Origin: Chlamydiota bacterium
Lineage (GTDB): Bacteria; Auribacterota; UBA3054; B51-G9
Direction: 5' to 3'
Length of the DNA: 6,539 bases
NCBI GenBank assembly: GCA_030596365.1
Contig: JAUVKG010000158.1
Location: 1 to 6,539, forward strand
The notes beneath the pieces were generated by a model. That model did no database searches and was not told where the DNA came from. It worked only from the letters and a program-made list of their open reading frames with translations. Below are positions 1 to 5,415 of the stretch, in pieces. Made by a program: the position numbers and the translations under genes. Each line of letters starts with the position of its first letter. Position 1 is the stretch's first letter.

Positions 1-2
1 AT

Positions 3-983
3 AGTCATAATGGACACGGAGCGATTTACAGAACAATTAACAGCGGCACCACCTGGGTTCGTCAGGGCAGCAATCAAATCGCCGATGCAGATGTGTTAGG
101 AGTTTTTGCAGTTGATGCCTTAACAGCCTGGGTTGTGGGCAGCATCAACGACGGATATGCTACAATTTATAATACAGTTGACGGCGGTCAAAACTGGACA
201 CGAAATGGTTTCGGTCAACCAGCCCTTCAAGGAATTAATCTTGGCAAAGTTCATGTAAGCAGCAACAATATCTGGGCAGTTAAAGAAGGGGCAATACTTC
301 ATTCAAGCGATAATGGGGATTCCTGGACTAACTGTATTCCTGTTGAGCACACAAACATACTTTTGCAGGGTGTGTTTTCAATTAACGGAAACACTGCCTG
401 GGTTAGTGGGGGAGGCATTGATACTAATGATTTCGCGATTATGCTTAAAACAACTAATGCGGGTCAAAGCTGGGTTCGCCAAACCGGGGGCGAAATAACA
501 AATGCCAATCATTTTCTCGGAGTTTCCGCGGCGAACACACAAATTTTGTGGGCCGTAGGCGGAGAGGGATTTTTAATTTATCGTTCCGATGATGGAGGAG
601 ACTCATGGACAAGACAACCTTCTCAAGGGGGTCTAGGAGACGCAAACGAAGTTTACGCGGTAGACACTCAAACAGTTTGGGTAGCTTGTGATAATTTTAT
701 TGAATGGACAAATGACGGCGGTTCAACCTGGTCAAACAAGAATTCTCCATATTATGCTATGGGAGTGTGTGCGGTAAACGAACAGGAAGCCTGGTCGGCA
801 GTTTATGACGACTTACATAATACCGGCTATGTCTGGCATACAAGCAATGGCGGCGAAACCTGGGAAGAACAATTAGCAATCCCAACGCCTTTATGGACAA
901 TTTCTTTTGCTCTTGATCCTATTCCCGAACCGGCGTTTTTATTTTTTATTTTTAATTTAGGATTTTTAATTTTTTGGAGATGA
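3..983 (+). CDS. Ycf48/HCF136-like seven-bladed propeller protein with PEP-CTERM-like tail (5' partial)
   Basis: The reading frame is open from base 3, so the GTG at 93 is internal and the true start lies before the window; 326 residues are visible. Seven Asp-box-like motifs of the form (D/N)xGxxW occur, at visible residues about 13-19, 60-65, 103-109, 152-157, 197-202, 238-243 and 282-287. They alternate with AW/VW/LW strands such as TAWVVG and ILWAVGGEG. Seven such repeats fit a seven-bladed BNR/Ycf48 (photosystem II stability factor-like) propeller. Outside phototrophs, proteins of this type are generally secreted and of unknown function. The end, IPEP followed by an almost purely hydrophobic stretch (AFLFFIFNLGFLIF) and a closing WR, resembles a PEP-CTERM exosortase sorting signal, although the usual basic cluster is reduced to a single Arg. 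I infer export and cell-envelope anchoring or processing. The fucosidase gene follows after 37 bp on the same strand. Confidence 0.85.
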   Translation, partial: SHNGHGAIYRTINSGTTWVRQGSNQIADADVLGVFAVDALTAWVVGSINDGYATIYNTVDGGQNWTRNGFGQPALQGINLGKVHVSSNNIWAVKEGAILHSSDNGDSWTNCIPVEHTNILLQGVFSINGNTAWVSGGGIDTNDFAIMLKTTNAGQSWVRQTGGEITNANHFLGVSAANTQILWAVGGEGFLIYRSDDGGDSWTRQPSQGGLGDANEVYAVDTQTVWVACDNFIEWTNDGGSTWSNKNSPYYAMGVCAVNEQEAWSAVYDDLHNTGYVWHTSNGGETWEEQLAIPTPLWTISFALDPIPEPAFLFFIFNLGFLIFWR

Positions 984-1020
984 ATTAAATATTAACCATA
1001 AATTAATAGTTAAATTTATA

Positions 1021-2283
1021 ATGAAAATATACAGCAAAAAACAATACGAATCAAAAGTTGATCGCACACGGCCACAGCGCATGAAGTGGTGGAACGAAGC
1101 ACGCTACGGGATGTTCGTGCACTGGGGATTGTATTCCCTGCTTGGACGCAACGAATGGGTGCAGGCAATTGAATGTATCTCGAAGAAAGAATACGAAAAA
1201 TTGGCCATGCAATTTTGTCCTAAACCACATTCTGCACGCGAATGGGCCAGACTTGCAAAAAACGCGGGGATGAAATACATGGTAATGACAACCAAACACC
1301 ATGAAGGATTTTGTCTCTGGAACACCGAACAAACAAATTATAACGCCGTCAAAACCGCTTGCGGAAGGGATTTGGTTGCTGAGCATGTCGATGCCTGCAG
1401 GGAATTTGGTTTAAAAATCGGATTCTACTATTCACTGATGGATTGGCATCATCCCGATGGCGCACGCGCCGCGCATGATCCTGCCGCACGTCAGCGTTTT
1501 CTCGACTTTACGAAAGGATGCGTTCGAGAACTGATGACGAACTACGGCAAGATTGATATTTTATGGTATGATGTTGCCCGTCCGTTTCACAGTCACGAAG
1601 GTTGGGAATCTCTTGCAATGAACCAAATGGTTCGGTCATTACAGCCTCACATTCTTATTAACAACCGTTCACTTTTGAATGAAGATTTCACAACGCCTGA
1701 AGAACGTGTGGAAGCTGCTGAATCCGGGCGAGAGTGGGAAGCCTGCATGACTTTCAATAATGTTTCATGGGGATACATGCCTTCTGCTGCTTGTGACAGG
1801 CATTCGTCACGTGATATTCTCAATATGCTTAATACTGCATGTTCCGGAACCGGAAACCTTCTTCTGAATATCGGCCCTGCACCGGACGGAAGCATTCCTC
1901 AGGAAGCGATTGAACCACTGATAACAGTTGGTAAATGGCTTAAAAAAAATGGAGAGGCCGTGTATGGAAAACTTGACAAATCAAACGGAAAAGCTTCCGC
2001 TTGTGGTAACTTTTCCCGGAAAGGGAAAAAAGTATATTTTTGGTGCCGATACTGGCCCGGAAAAGAATTAACACTTGGCGGATTCAAAACACTCCTCAAA
2101 TCAGCACGATTTCTAATAAATAATAGAAAAATAGAATTTGAACAGACAAAAAACAGAATTATTCTGAAAAATATGCCGCTTAGAAATCCCGATAAATCGG
2201 TTGGAGTTACCGTGATTGTTTTAGAGTTTCCAACAACTCCCCGGCACGATGTATTTGATAATACACCAGCTTTACACATTTGA
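1021..2283 (+). CDS. GH29 alpha-L-fucosidase
   Basis: A 420-residue glycoside hydrolase family 29 enzyme, the usual length for a catalytic domain with a short C-terminal beta-domain. It hydrolyses terminal alpha-L-fucose from glycans with retention. Family landmarks in order are WWNEARYGMFVHWGLYS (about residues 23-39), TTKHHEGFCLW (90-100), FYYSLMDWHHPD (135-146), the nucleophile segment DILWYDV with Asp184, the DFTTPE segment (222-227) with Glu227 as a candidate acid/base, and NIGPAPDGSIP (284-294). The acid/base residue varies across GH29, so Glu227 is inference. No signal peptide is visible, so the enzyme is probably cytoplasmic and acts on imported oligosaccharides. The ATG at 1021 is used because it gives the usual short lead-in to the WWNEA motif; no Shine-Dalgarno sequence is visible in the AT-rich stretch before it. 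Base composition looks less AT-rich than in the downstream genes. It may be co-transcribed with the propeller gene 37 bp upstream. Confidence 0.95.
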   Translation: MKIYSKKQYESKVDRTRPQRMKWWNEARYGMFVHWGLYSLLGRNEWVQAIECISKKEYEKLAMQFCPKPHSAREWARLAKNAGMKYMVMTTKHHEGFCLWNTEQTNYNAVKTACGRDLVAEHVDACREFGLKIGFYYSLMDWHHPDGARAAHDPAARQRFLDFTKGCVRELMTNYGKIDILWYDVARPFHSHEGWESLAMNQMVRSLQPHILINNRSLLNEDFTTPEERVEAAESGREWEACMTFNNVSWGYMPSAACDRHSSRDILNMLNTACSGTGNLLLNIGPAPDGSIPQEAIEPLITVGKWLKKNGEAVYGKLDKSNGKASACGNFSRKGKKVYFWCRYWPGKELTLGGFKTLLKSARFLINNRKIEFEQTKNRIILKNMPLRNPDKSVGVTVIVLEFPTTPRHDVFDNTPALHI

Positions 2284-2401
2284 ATAATTCCTATGCAATG
2301 ACACCGTCGACACCCGATTTTTTAATTTACGTCGCGGTCGTGAACTTGCAAATGTTTATTTTCACGCATATAAGTATTTACCTTGTTTGCGCAGCGGGAG
2401 T

Positions 2402-2418
2402 AAATTGGGGTCAGACCC
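2402..2418. repeat. REP-like palindrome with GGGTCAGACCC core
   Basis: The core GGGT-CAG-ACCC (2408-2418) sits in the context AAATTGG. This resembles the short palindromic sequence (AATTGGGGTCAGACCCC) that I recall as common beside or upstream of Y1/REP-associated transposases in many bacteria. No such transposase is present here, so this would be an orphan or remnant copy. Family assignment is from memory and not searched. Confidence 0.45.
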
Positions 2419-2423
2419 GATTA

Positions 2424-2465
2424 TTTAGTCTTAAACTACTTATATTAGGATAGTTAAGAACTAAA
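2424..2465. repeat. Imperfect inverted repeat between convergent genes
   Basis: TTTAGT (2424-2429) pairs with ACTAAA (2460-2465), CTTAA (2430-2434) with TTAAG (2454-2458), and CTA (2436-2438) with TAG (2451-2453). That is about 14 pairs with single-base bulges and a 12-nt loop. It lies between the converging fucosidase and ROK genes and could help end transcription in both directions. The stem is AT-rich and lacks a clear U-tract, so the terminator role is only a suggestion. Confidence 0.35.
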
Positions 2466-2468
2466 ATA

Positions 2469-2524
2469 GGCTTAAAATTGCTCTTAGAGTATCAAGTTTG
2501 GTATCAAAAACAGCGTTTTAAGCC
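2469..2524. repeat. 9-bp perfect inverted repeat with inner direct repeat
   Basis: GGCTTAAAA (2469-2477) and TTTTAAGCC (2516-2524) are exact reverse complements 38 nt apart. Inside lie two direct copies of GTATCAA (2489-2495 and 2501-2507), 12 bp apart from start to start. It sits 34 bp beyond the 3' end of the minus-strand ROK gene. It could be a terminator, a protein-binding site or the ends of a small element; the sequence does not decide. Confidence 0.35.
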
Positions 2525-2558
2525 ATGTTAATCATAATTTATTCATTATATTTTTTTG

Positions 2559-3488
2559 TTAAGTATTCAGAATAGAAATATAAAATTGCTTGGCCAAGAG
2601 CAGAGCACCTATAGGAACAACATCTTCTCCCAAAGCAGCAGTAACTATTTCCGGGCCGGGATATATTGCATCCATAAGATATTTTTTTATTTCGTTTTTA
2701 ATACTTTTAATAAGAGGAGCTCCTAATAAAGATAATCCACCGCCTAAAATAATTATTTCGGGATTGATTAAATGTATAACATGCGATAATGAAAAAGCAA
2801 TGTCATTTGCAATTTCCGTAAGAAGTTGTTGAGCATCAATATTATTTTCACCTAACGCCAGTCCTAAAATTTCAGCTTCAAATATTCCTTCAATTTTAGC
2901 AAGCCCGGATTCCGGATGAGAGTCTATGAACGAACGAATTCTTTTGTTTGCAGCCCAACCGGAACAGTAATTTTCGACAATTTCACCTTGCTGATTAAAA
3001 CGAACGTGCCCTATTTCTGATTCTGCCCGACCAGCGCCATGGTAAATTTTTTGGTCGATTATTAAACCTCCTCCCACTCCGCTGCCAAGAGTCACATAAA
3101 AGGCAGGATTTTTTCCTTTGCCGGCACCGGATAAAGCTTCCGCGAATCCAGCAATATTTGCATCGTTATCAACTATAACAGGCAAACCTGAAATATCAGA
3201 CAGCCATTTTTTTAACGGGAACCCATCCCATCCTTTAACATGGTATGAACGATATATCTTGTTTTTTTTATGATCTATTGGTCCTCCGAAACCGGCTCCA
3301 ATCGCAAGAGGTATTTCGTTTTTTAATATATTAGAGATTCCATTTTCTACATCATTGCGGATACCTTCAGCGCCAAGTTTTTTATCAACATTATATCGGA
3401 AGTGTTTACAAATATTTCCATTTTCATCACCTAAAACGATTTGTATTTTAGTTCCTCCGAATTCAATTCCAATATATTTACCGGTCAT
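2559..3488 (-). CDS. ROK-family sugar kinase (glucokinase-like)
   Basis: A 309-residue ROK protein, the normal length for the kinase branch; it lacks the N-terminal helix-turn-helix of ROK repressors such as NagC or Mlc. It probably transfers phosphate from ATP to a hexose in the cytoplasm; the substrate (glucose, mannose, fructose or an N-acetyl-hexosamine) cannot be told. Visible motifs are phosphate 1 IGIEFGGTK (6-14), the sugar-binding and catalytic VDNDAN (106-111, catalytic Asp109), phosphate 2 TLGSGVGGG (133-141), EIGH (158-161, His161 a usual Zn and sugar ligand) and the adenosine motif PEIIILGGGLS (243-253). The standard CxCGxxGCxE zinc cluster after EIGH is degenerate: residues 168-180 read GEIVENYCSGWAA, with only Cys175 left. 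The ATG at 3486-3488 has a GGAGA 5 nt upstream. The gene is convergent with the fucosidase and appears monocistronic. Confidence 0.93.
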   Translation of the reverse strand: MTGKYIGIEFGGTKIQIVLGDENGNICKHFRYNVDKKLGAEGIRNDVENGISNILKNEIPLAIGAGFGGPIDHKKNKIYRSYHVKGWDGFPLKKWLSDISGLPVIVDNDANIAGFAEALSGAGKGKNPAFYVTLGSGVGGGLIIDQKIYHGAGRAESEIGHVRFNQQGEIVENYCSGWAANKRIRSFIDSHPESGLAKIEGIFEAEILGLALGENNIDAQQLLTEIANDIAFSLSHVIHLINPEIIILGGGLSLLGAPLIKSIKNEIKKYLMDAIYPGPEIVTAALGEDVVPIGALLLAKQFYISILNT

Positions 3489-3493
3489 TTTTA

Positions 3494-3498
3494 TCTCC
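3494..3498 (-). promoter_or_regulatory. Shine-Dalgarno site of the ROK gene
   Basis: The minus strand reads GGAGA here, 5 nt before the ATG whose bases occupy 3488-3486. It is the clearest ribosome-binding site in the window and fixes the ROK start. Confidence 0.75.
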
Positions 3499-3588
3499 GT
3501 TTTTTAATATTTTTACAAAAGAATCTTACTAATGCGAGAACAACCACGGCACTCCACCCAGCATGCGCGGGGCACGGCAAATTTTGTA

Positions 3589-3673
3589 CAACCCCTTCAG
3601 GGTTGATATATTATTGTGTTGTAAACCCCACGTTAAAACGTGGGGCTATTAATATTTTGCCCCTTTGGGGCAA
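3589..3673. repeat. Hairpin triad A (three phased palindromes)
   Basis: Three stem-loops lie in a row. H1 (3589-3605) is CAACCC / GGGTTG with loop CTTCA. H2 (3626-3645) is CCCCACGTT / AACGTGGGG with a 2-nt loop (or 8 bp with a 4-nt loop). H3 (3657-3673) is TTGCCCC / GGGGCAA with loop TTT. The linkers are 20 nt and 11 nt. The same layout with the same linker lengths recurs at 3961-4042. All stems are perfect Watson-Crick. Confidence 0.85.
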
Positions 3674-3754
3674 TGTTTTGCATATTATGGGAGCGGGAAA
3701 AACTAAACACACGCTTGATTGTTCAGTATTCATAATGGATTTCTCGTAATTTTT

Positions 3755-3804
3755 ATGTCCACCGACACAACCATCATCCGCCGGTCAAGAGGTCGGCGGG
3801 ACAT
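3755..3804. repeat. GC-rich hairpin between the triads
   Basis: CCGCCG (3778-3783) pairs with CGGCGG (3794-3799) around a 10-nt loop. An outer ATGTCC (3755-3760) can pair with GGACAT (3799-3804), sharing one base. The inner sequence is markedly GC-richer than its surroundings, as expected of an inserted palindromic element rather than local background. Confidence 0.5.
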
Positions 3805-3928
3805 TTCCCTTTTCGAGCAGTATTAATTATACACAAGGGAGAGAATTATGGCAATATCAGACAACGTTTAAGGTGCTATAATAATTCACTAGCGTCCAAA
3901 ACAATGCAGGGAAAAGAAAAAAATGATC

Positions 3929-4042
3929 AACAACGCTGAAAGTGTTGTTCAATGGTTGAACAAGCCCTACAGGCTTGAACTTTTCTAACATATATAACCT
4001 ACGGCGATGCCGCAGGCTACGTTGAATTATCCCTTTGGGATA
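3929..4042. repeat. Hairpin cluster B, containing triad B
   Basis: Four stem-loops. H5 (3929-3949) is AACAACGCT / AGTGTTGTT with loop GAA and one G-T pair. H6 (3961-3977) is CAAGCC / GGCTTG with loop CTACA. H7 (3998-4016) is CCTACGGC / GCCGCAGG with loop GAT and one mismatch. H8 (4028-4042) is TATCCC / GGGATA with loop TTT. The linkers are 11, 20 and 11 nt. H6, H7 and H8 reproduce triad A: a 6-bp stem with a 5-nt loop, then 20 nt, then a long GC-rich stem, then 11 nt beginning CTA, then a CCCTTTGGG hairpin. Confidence 0.85.
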
Positions 4043-4111
4043 TTTATTTTGGGCAAGTGTGAGTATTTATAAAATACGAATAAAAGATAAAAACCCATAA
4101 ATGTAATAAAA

Positions 4112-4120
4112 TGCTATAAT
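4112..4120 (+). promoter_or_regulatory. Extended minus-10 element upstream of the RhuM fragment
   Basis: TGCTATAAT is a perfect extended minus-10 (TGnTATAAT), 48 bp before the first ATG of the RhuM fragment, in strongly AT-rich DNA. No good minus-35 is visible, which extended minus-10 promoters tolerate. An identical word at 3874-3882 lies before hairpin cluster B. Confidence 0.45.
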
Positions 4121-4168
4121 ATTATTTACTTAAAGAAACCAATTCTTAATTTATTCTTATAAATAGAA

Positions 4169-4607
4169 ATGAAACATAAGTTAATGAAAAATCAAATAGA
4201 AATATATAAAAGTAAAAACGGACAAACTCAGGTTGAAGTTAAATTCGATAAAGAGACTGTTTGGCTTACTCTTAGCCAACTATCAGAGCTGTTTGTCAGA
4301 GATAAATCAGTAATTTCCAGACATATAAAAAGTATTTTTCAAACAGGTGAATTAGATAAAAATTCAACTGTTGCAAAAAATGCAACAGTTCAAATTGAAG
4401 GGAAAAGAAAAATAAATAGGGATATTGTTTTTTATAATCTTGATGTTTTTACAAAAAAACAATACGCTTTATAAATCTGACGGTTTACCGGTTATCAGTA
4501 ACGAAACTTTAGCTTCACTCACCCTTTTTGTAGCAACAAGTCAAGCGAAAGAAATGGAAATAGTAAAGCAATTTATCATAAGCATCATTACCCGAAACAG
4601 AGGGTAG
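4169..4607 (+). pseudogene. RhuM-Fic/DOC fusion protein gene, broken by internal deletion
   Basis: The first frame (4169-4474) begins like RhuM-family proteins: NQIEIYKSKNGQTQVEVKF, then TVWLTLSQLSELF, the DNA-binding-like VISRHIKSIFQTGEL, and finally FYNLDV. Intact members continue ISVGYR and much further; here the frame runs off-register after YNLDV and stops. In the +1 frame from about 4446 the sequence resumes as FLQKNNTLYKSDGLPVISNETLASLTLFVATSQAKE and ends at 4607. That matches the extreme C-terminus of the Fic/DOC domain found in RhuM-Fic fusions. The whole middle, including the catalytic HxFxxGNKR Fic motif, is missing. An internal deletion not divisible by three, joining near 4445-4451, explains this; by family length I estimate roughly 180-190 residues lost. 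The family start is probably the second ATG at 4184 (MKNQIEIY), not 4169. Intact members are thought to be virulence- or toxin-linked; this copy can make at most a truncated N-terminal domain. Confidence 0.88.
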
Positions 4608-4617
4608 AGGTAATGAT
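4584..4617. repeat. 9-bp perfect inverted repeat upstream of umuD (terminator or operator)
   Basis: ATCATTACC (4584-4592) and GGTAATGAT (4609-4617) are exact reverse complements around a 16-nt loop. An alternative inner pairing is TACCC (4589-4593) with GGGTA (4602-4606). It overlaps the end of the RhuM-Fic remnant and lies 33 bp before umuD. A T-rich run (4624-4630) follows, so it may be a weak intrinsic terminator. Since umuD genes are SOS-controlled, a regulator-binding role is the alternative. It does not match the CTGT-N8-ACAG or GAAC-N4-GTTC LexA boxes. Confidence 0.5.
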
Positions 4618-4650
4618 AAAAGTATTTTTTGTGAAGATGTTTTAAAAAAA

Positions 4651-5082
4651 ATGAAAACCAAAATTGATAAAATTTATTTTCCGGATCGGTCGACAAAATG
4701 TGCGCGACCGGTATTTATGGTTCCCGTTTCTGCCGGGTTTCCTTCGCCTGCAGAAGATTATATTGAGGATCAGCTTGATCTTAATAAATATCTGATCAAA
4801 CATCCTGCCGCGACTTTCTTCGTAAAGGTCAAAGGCGATTCAATGATTGATGCCGGCATCCATTCCGGTGATATTTTAATTGTTGACCGAGCTATTGACC
4901 CGGGGAATAAAAAAGTAGTAATTGCCGTTATTGACGGGGAGCTCACGCTGAAAAGAATCAGAATGATCAAAGGAAAACTTTTTCTTGTCCCGGAAAATGA
5001 AAATTATAAACCTGTTGAAATTACTGAAGAAATGGATTTTAATGTGTGGGGAGTAGTTACGAATGTGATTCATAAACTGTGA
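4651..5082 (+). CDS. umuD: UmuD, self-cleaving SOS mutagenesis protein (S24 peptidase)
   Basis: A 143-residue protein of nearly the same length as E. coli UmuD (139). When RecA-ssDNA filaments form, UmuD cleaves itself to UmuD', which joins UmuC to make translesion polymerase V. The cleavage site is VSAGFPSPAEDYIE, cutting between Ala28 and Gly29. The catalytic serine is Ser64 in VKGDSM and the general-base lysine is Lys101 in LTLKRI. The Ser-to-Lys spacing of 37 equals that of E. coli (Ser60, Lys97), and the N-terminus is simply four residues longer. There is no helix-turn-helix, which separates it from LexA. The ATG at 4651 gives the standard family N-terminus; only a weak GAAG lies upstream. 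The gene follows the RhuM-Fic remnant by 43 bp. Its partner umuC is 391 bp downstream instead of adjacent, separated by a repeat mosaic. Confidence 0.95.
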   Translation: MKTKIDKIYFPDRSTKCARPVFMVPVSAGFPSPAEDYIEDQLDLNKYLIKHPAATFFVKVKGDSMIDAGIHSGDILIVDRAIDPGNKKVVIAVIDGELTLKRIRMIKGKLFLVPENENYKPVEITEEMDFNVWGVVTNVIHKL

Positions 5083-5113
5083 AAAACTTGGTGGAATGAT
5101 GGGAATGTAACTA

Positions 5114-5231
5114 GTTATCAGTTAATAGTTATCAGTTAATAGTTATCAGTTAATAGTTAATAGTTAATAGTTATTAGTTAAAGTTAAAAGTTAAAAGTTA
5201 AAAGTTAAAAGTTAAAAGTTAAAAGTTAAAA
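5114..5231. repeat. Heptamer tandem array (17 units, GTTAnnn)
   Basis: Seventeen head-to-tail units share GTTA. Three alternating GTTATCA/GTTAATA pairs (5114-5155) are followed by two more GTTAATA (5156-5169), GTTATTA (5170-5176), a 6-bp GTTAAA (5177-5182) and seven identical GTTAAAA units (5183-5231). The left half thus has a 14-bp higher-order period and the right half is homogeneous, pointing to separate expansions. Because 7 is not a multiple of 3, repeated TAA triplets block all plus-strand frames. Confidence 0.95.
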
Positions 5232-5236
5232 GCTTG

Positions 5237-5253
5237 CCACGCCACTGGCGTGG
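5237..5253. repeat. Hairpin CCACGCC-ACT-GGCGTGG
   Basis: A perfect 7-bp stem with a 3-nt loop sits directly between the heptamer and nonamer arrays. It is GC-rich against an AT-rich left flank. No U-tract follows, so it is not a standard intrinsic terminator. Confidence 0.75.
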
Positions 5254-5270
5254 GTGGGAACCGGGATCCG

Positions 5271-5315
5271 TGGACAAAATGGACAGAATGGACACGATGG
5301 ACATTATGGACATAA
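5271..5315. repeat. Nonamer tandem array (5 units, TGGACAnnA)
   Basis: The units are TGGACAAAA, TGGACAGAA, TGGACACGA, TGGACATTA and TGGACATAA. Six leading bases and the last base are invariant while positions 7-8 differ in every unit, unlike plain slippage copies. With a period of 9, both strands stay open: the plus strand reads as Met-Asp-x repeats and the minus strand as Met-Ser-Ile or Val-His-x repeats. No start context or continuing gene supports translation. Confidence 0.92.
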
Positions 5316-5321
5316 CCACCC

Positions 5322-5355
5322 TGCCCTTCGGGCACCCCTCCTCGACAAGGAGGGG
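5322..5355. repeat. Two abutting GC-rich hairpins
   Basis: TGCCC-TTC-GGGCA (5322-5334) is followed with no gap by CCCCTCCT-CGACA-AGGAGGGG (5335-5355), an 8-bp perfect stem. They lie between umuD and umuC, so on a read-through transcript they could pause or terminate transcription or shield a 3' end, although no U-tract follows. Confidence 0.8.
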
Positions 5356-5370
5356 AGTTGAGAACTTCCA

Positions 5371-5410
5371 AGCACGGACGGACACGGACCAGCACTGACG
5401 AACACGAACA
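5371..5410. repeat. Decamer tandem array (4 degenerate units)
   Basis: The four consecutive 10-bp units are AGCACGGACG, GACACGGACC, AGCACTGACG and AACACGAACA. CAC at unit positions 3-5 and AC at 8-9 are invariant, the rest is purine-rich and variable. It is less obvious than the neighbouring arrays and could also be read as an irregular GGACA/CACGGA repeat. Confidence 0.6.
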
Positions 5411-5415
5411 AAAAA

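Larger units (their letters stand above)
3489..4168. other. 680-bp gene-free region rich in hairpins
   Basis: I see no credible protein gene here. The region contains two hairpin clusters (3589-3673 and 3929-4042), an isolated GC-rich hairpin (3778-3799), two copies of the extended minus-10-like word TGCTATAAT (3874-3882 and 4112-4120), and two copies of CACGGCA (3545-3551 and 3573-3579). A six-codon ATG frame at 3848 is too short to support. The frame running across the first cluster on the plus strand is a by-product of the palindromes. Confidence 0.7.

Noticed and set aside
93..983. GTG at 93 as the start of the propeller protein
   Set aside because: The same frame is open back to base 3 and encodes another Asp-box repeat (INSGTTW), so the gene starts upstream of the window.
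2288..2428. 46-codon plus-strand frame after the fucosidase, without an ATG start
   Set aside because: It has no recognisable domain and ends inside the REP-like palindrome; I cannot support it as a gene remnant.
3441..3749. 102-codon plus-strand open frame
   Set aside because: It overlaps the ROK start antisense and its peptide derives from the three palindromes of triad A; no protein family is recognisable.
3848..3868. Six-codon ATG frame preceded by GGGAGAG
   Set aside because: The purine-rich run resembles a ribosome-binding site, but the product is only MAISDNV and no leader-peptide logic or downstream gene is seen.
4169..4607. Toxin-antitoxin pair formed by the two overlapping frames
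   Set aside because: The second frame matches the C-terminal end of the same RhuM-Fic protein, so a deletion explains both frames better than two genes.
4608..4650. Canonical LexA box in front of umuD
   Set aside because: Neither CTGT-N8-ACAG nor GAAC-N4-GTTC is present; only the unassigned 9-bp palindrome was found.
4651..5082. LexA or phage repressor
   Set aside because: The protein lacks an N-terminal helix-turn-helix, has UmuD length and Ser-Lys spacing, and umuC lies downstream.
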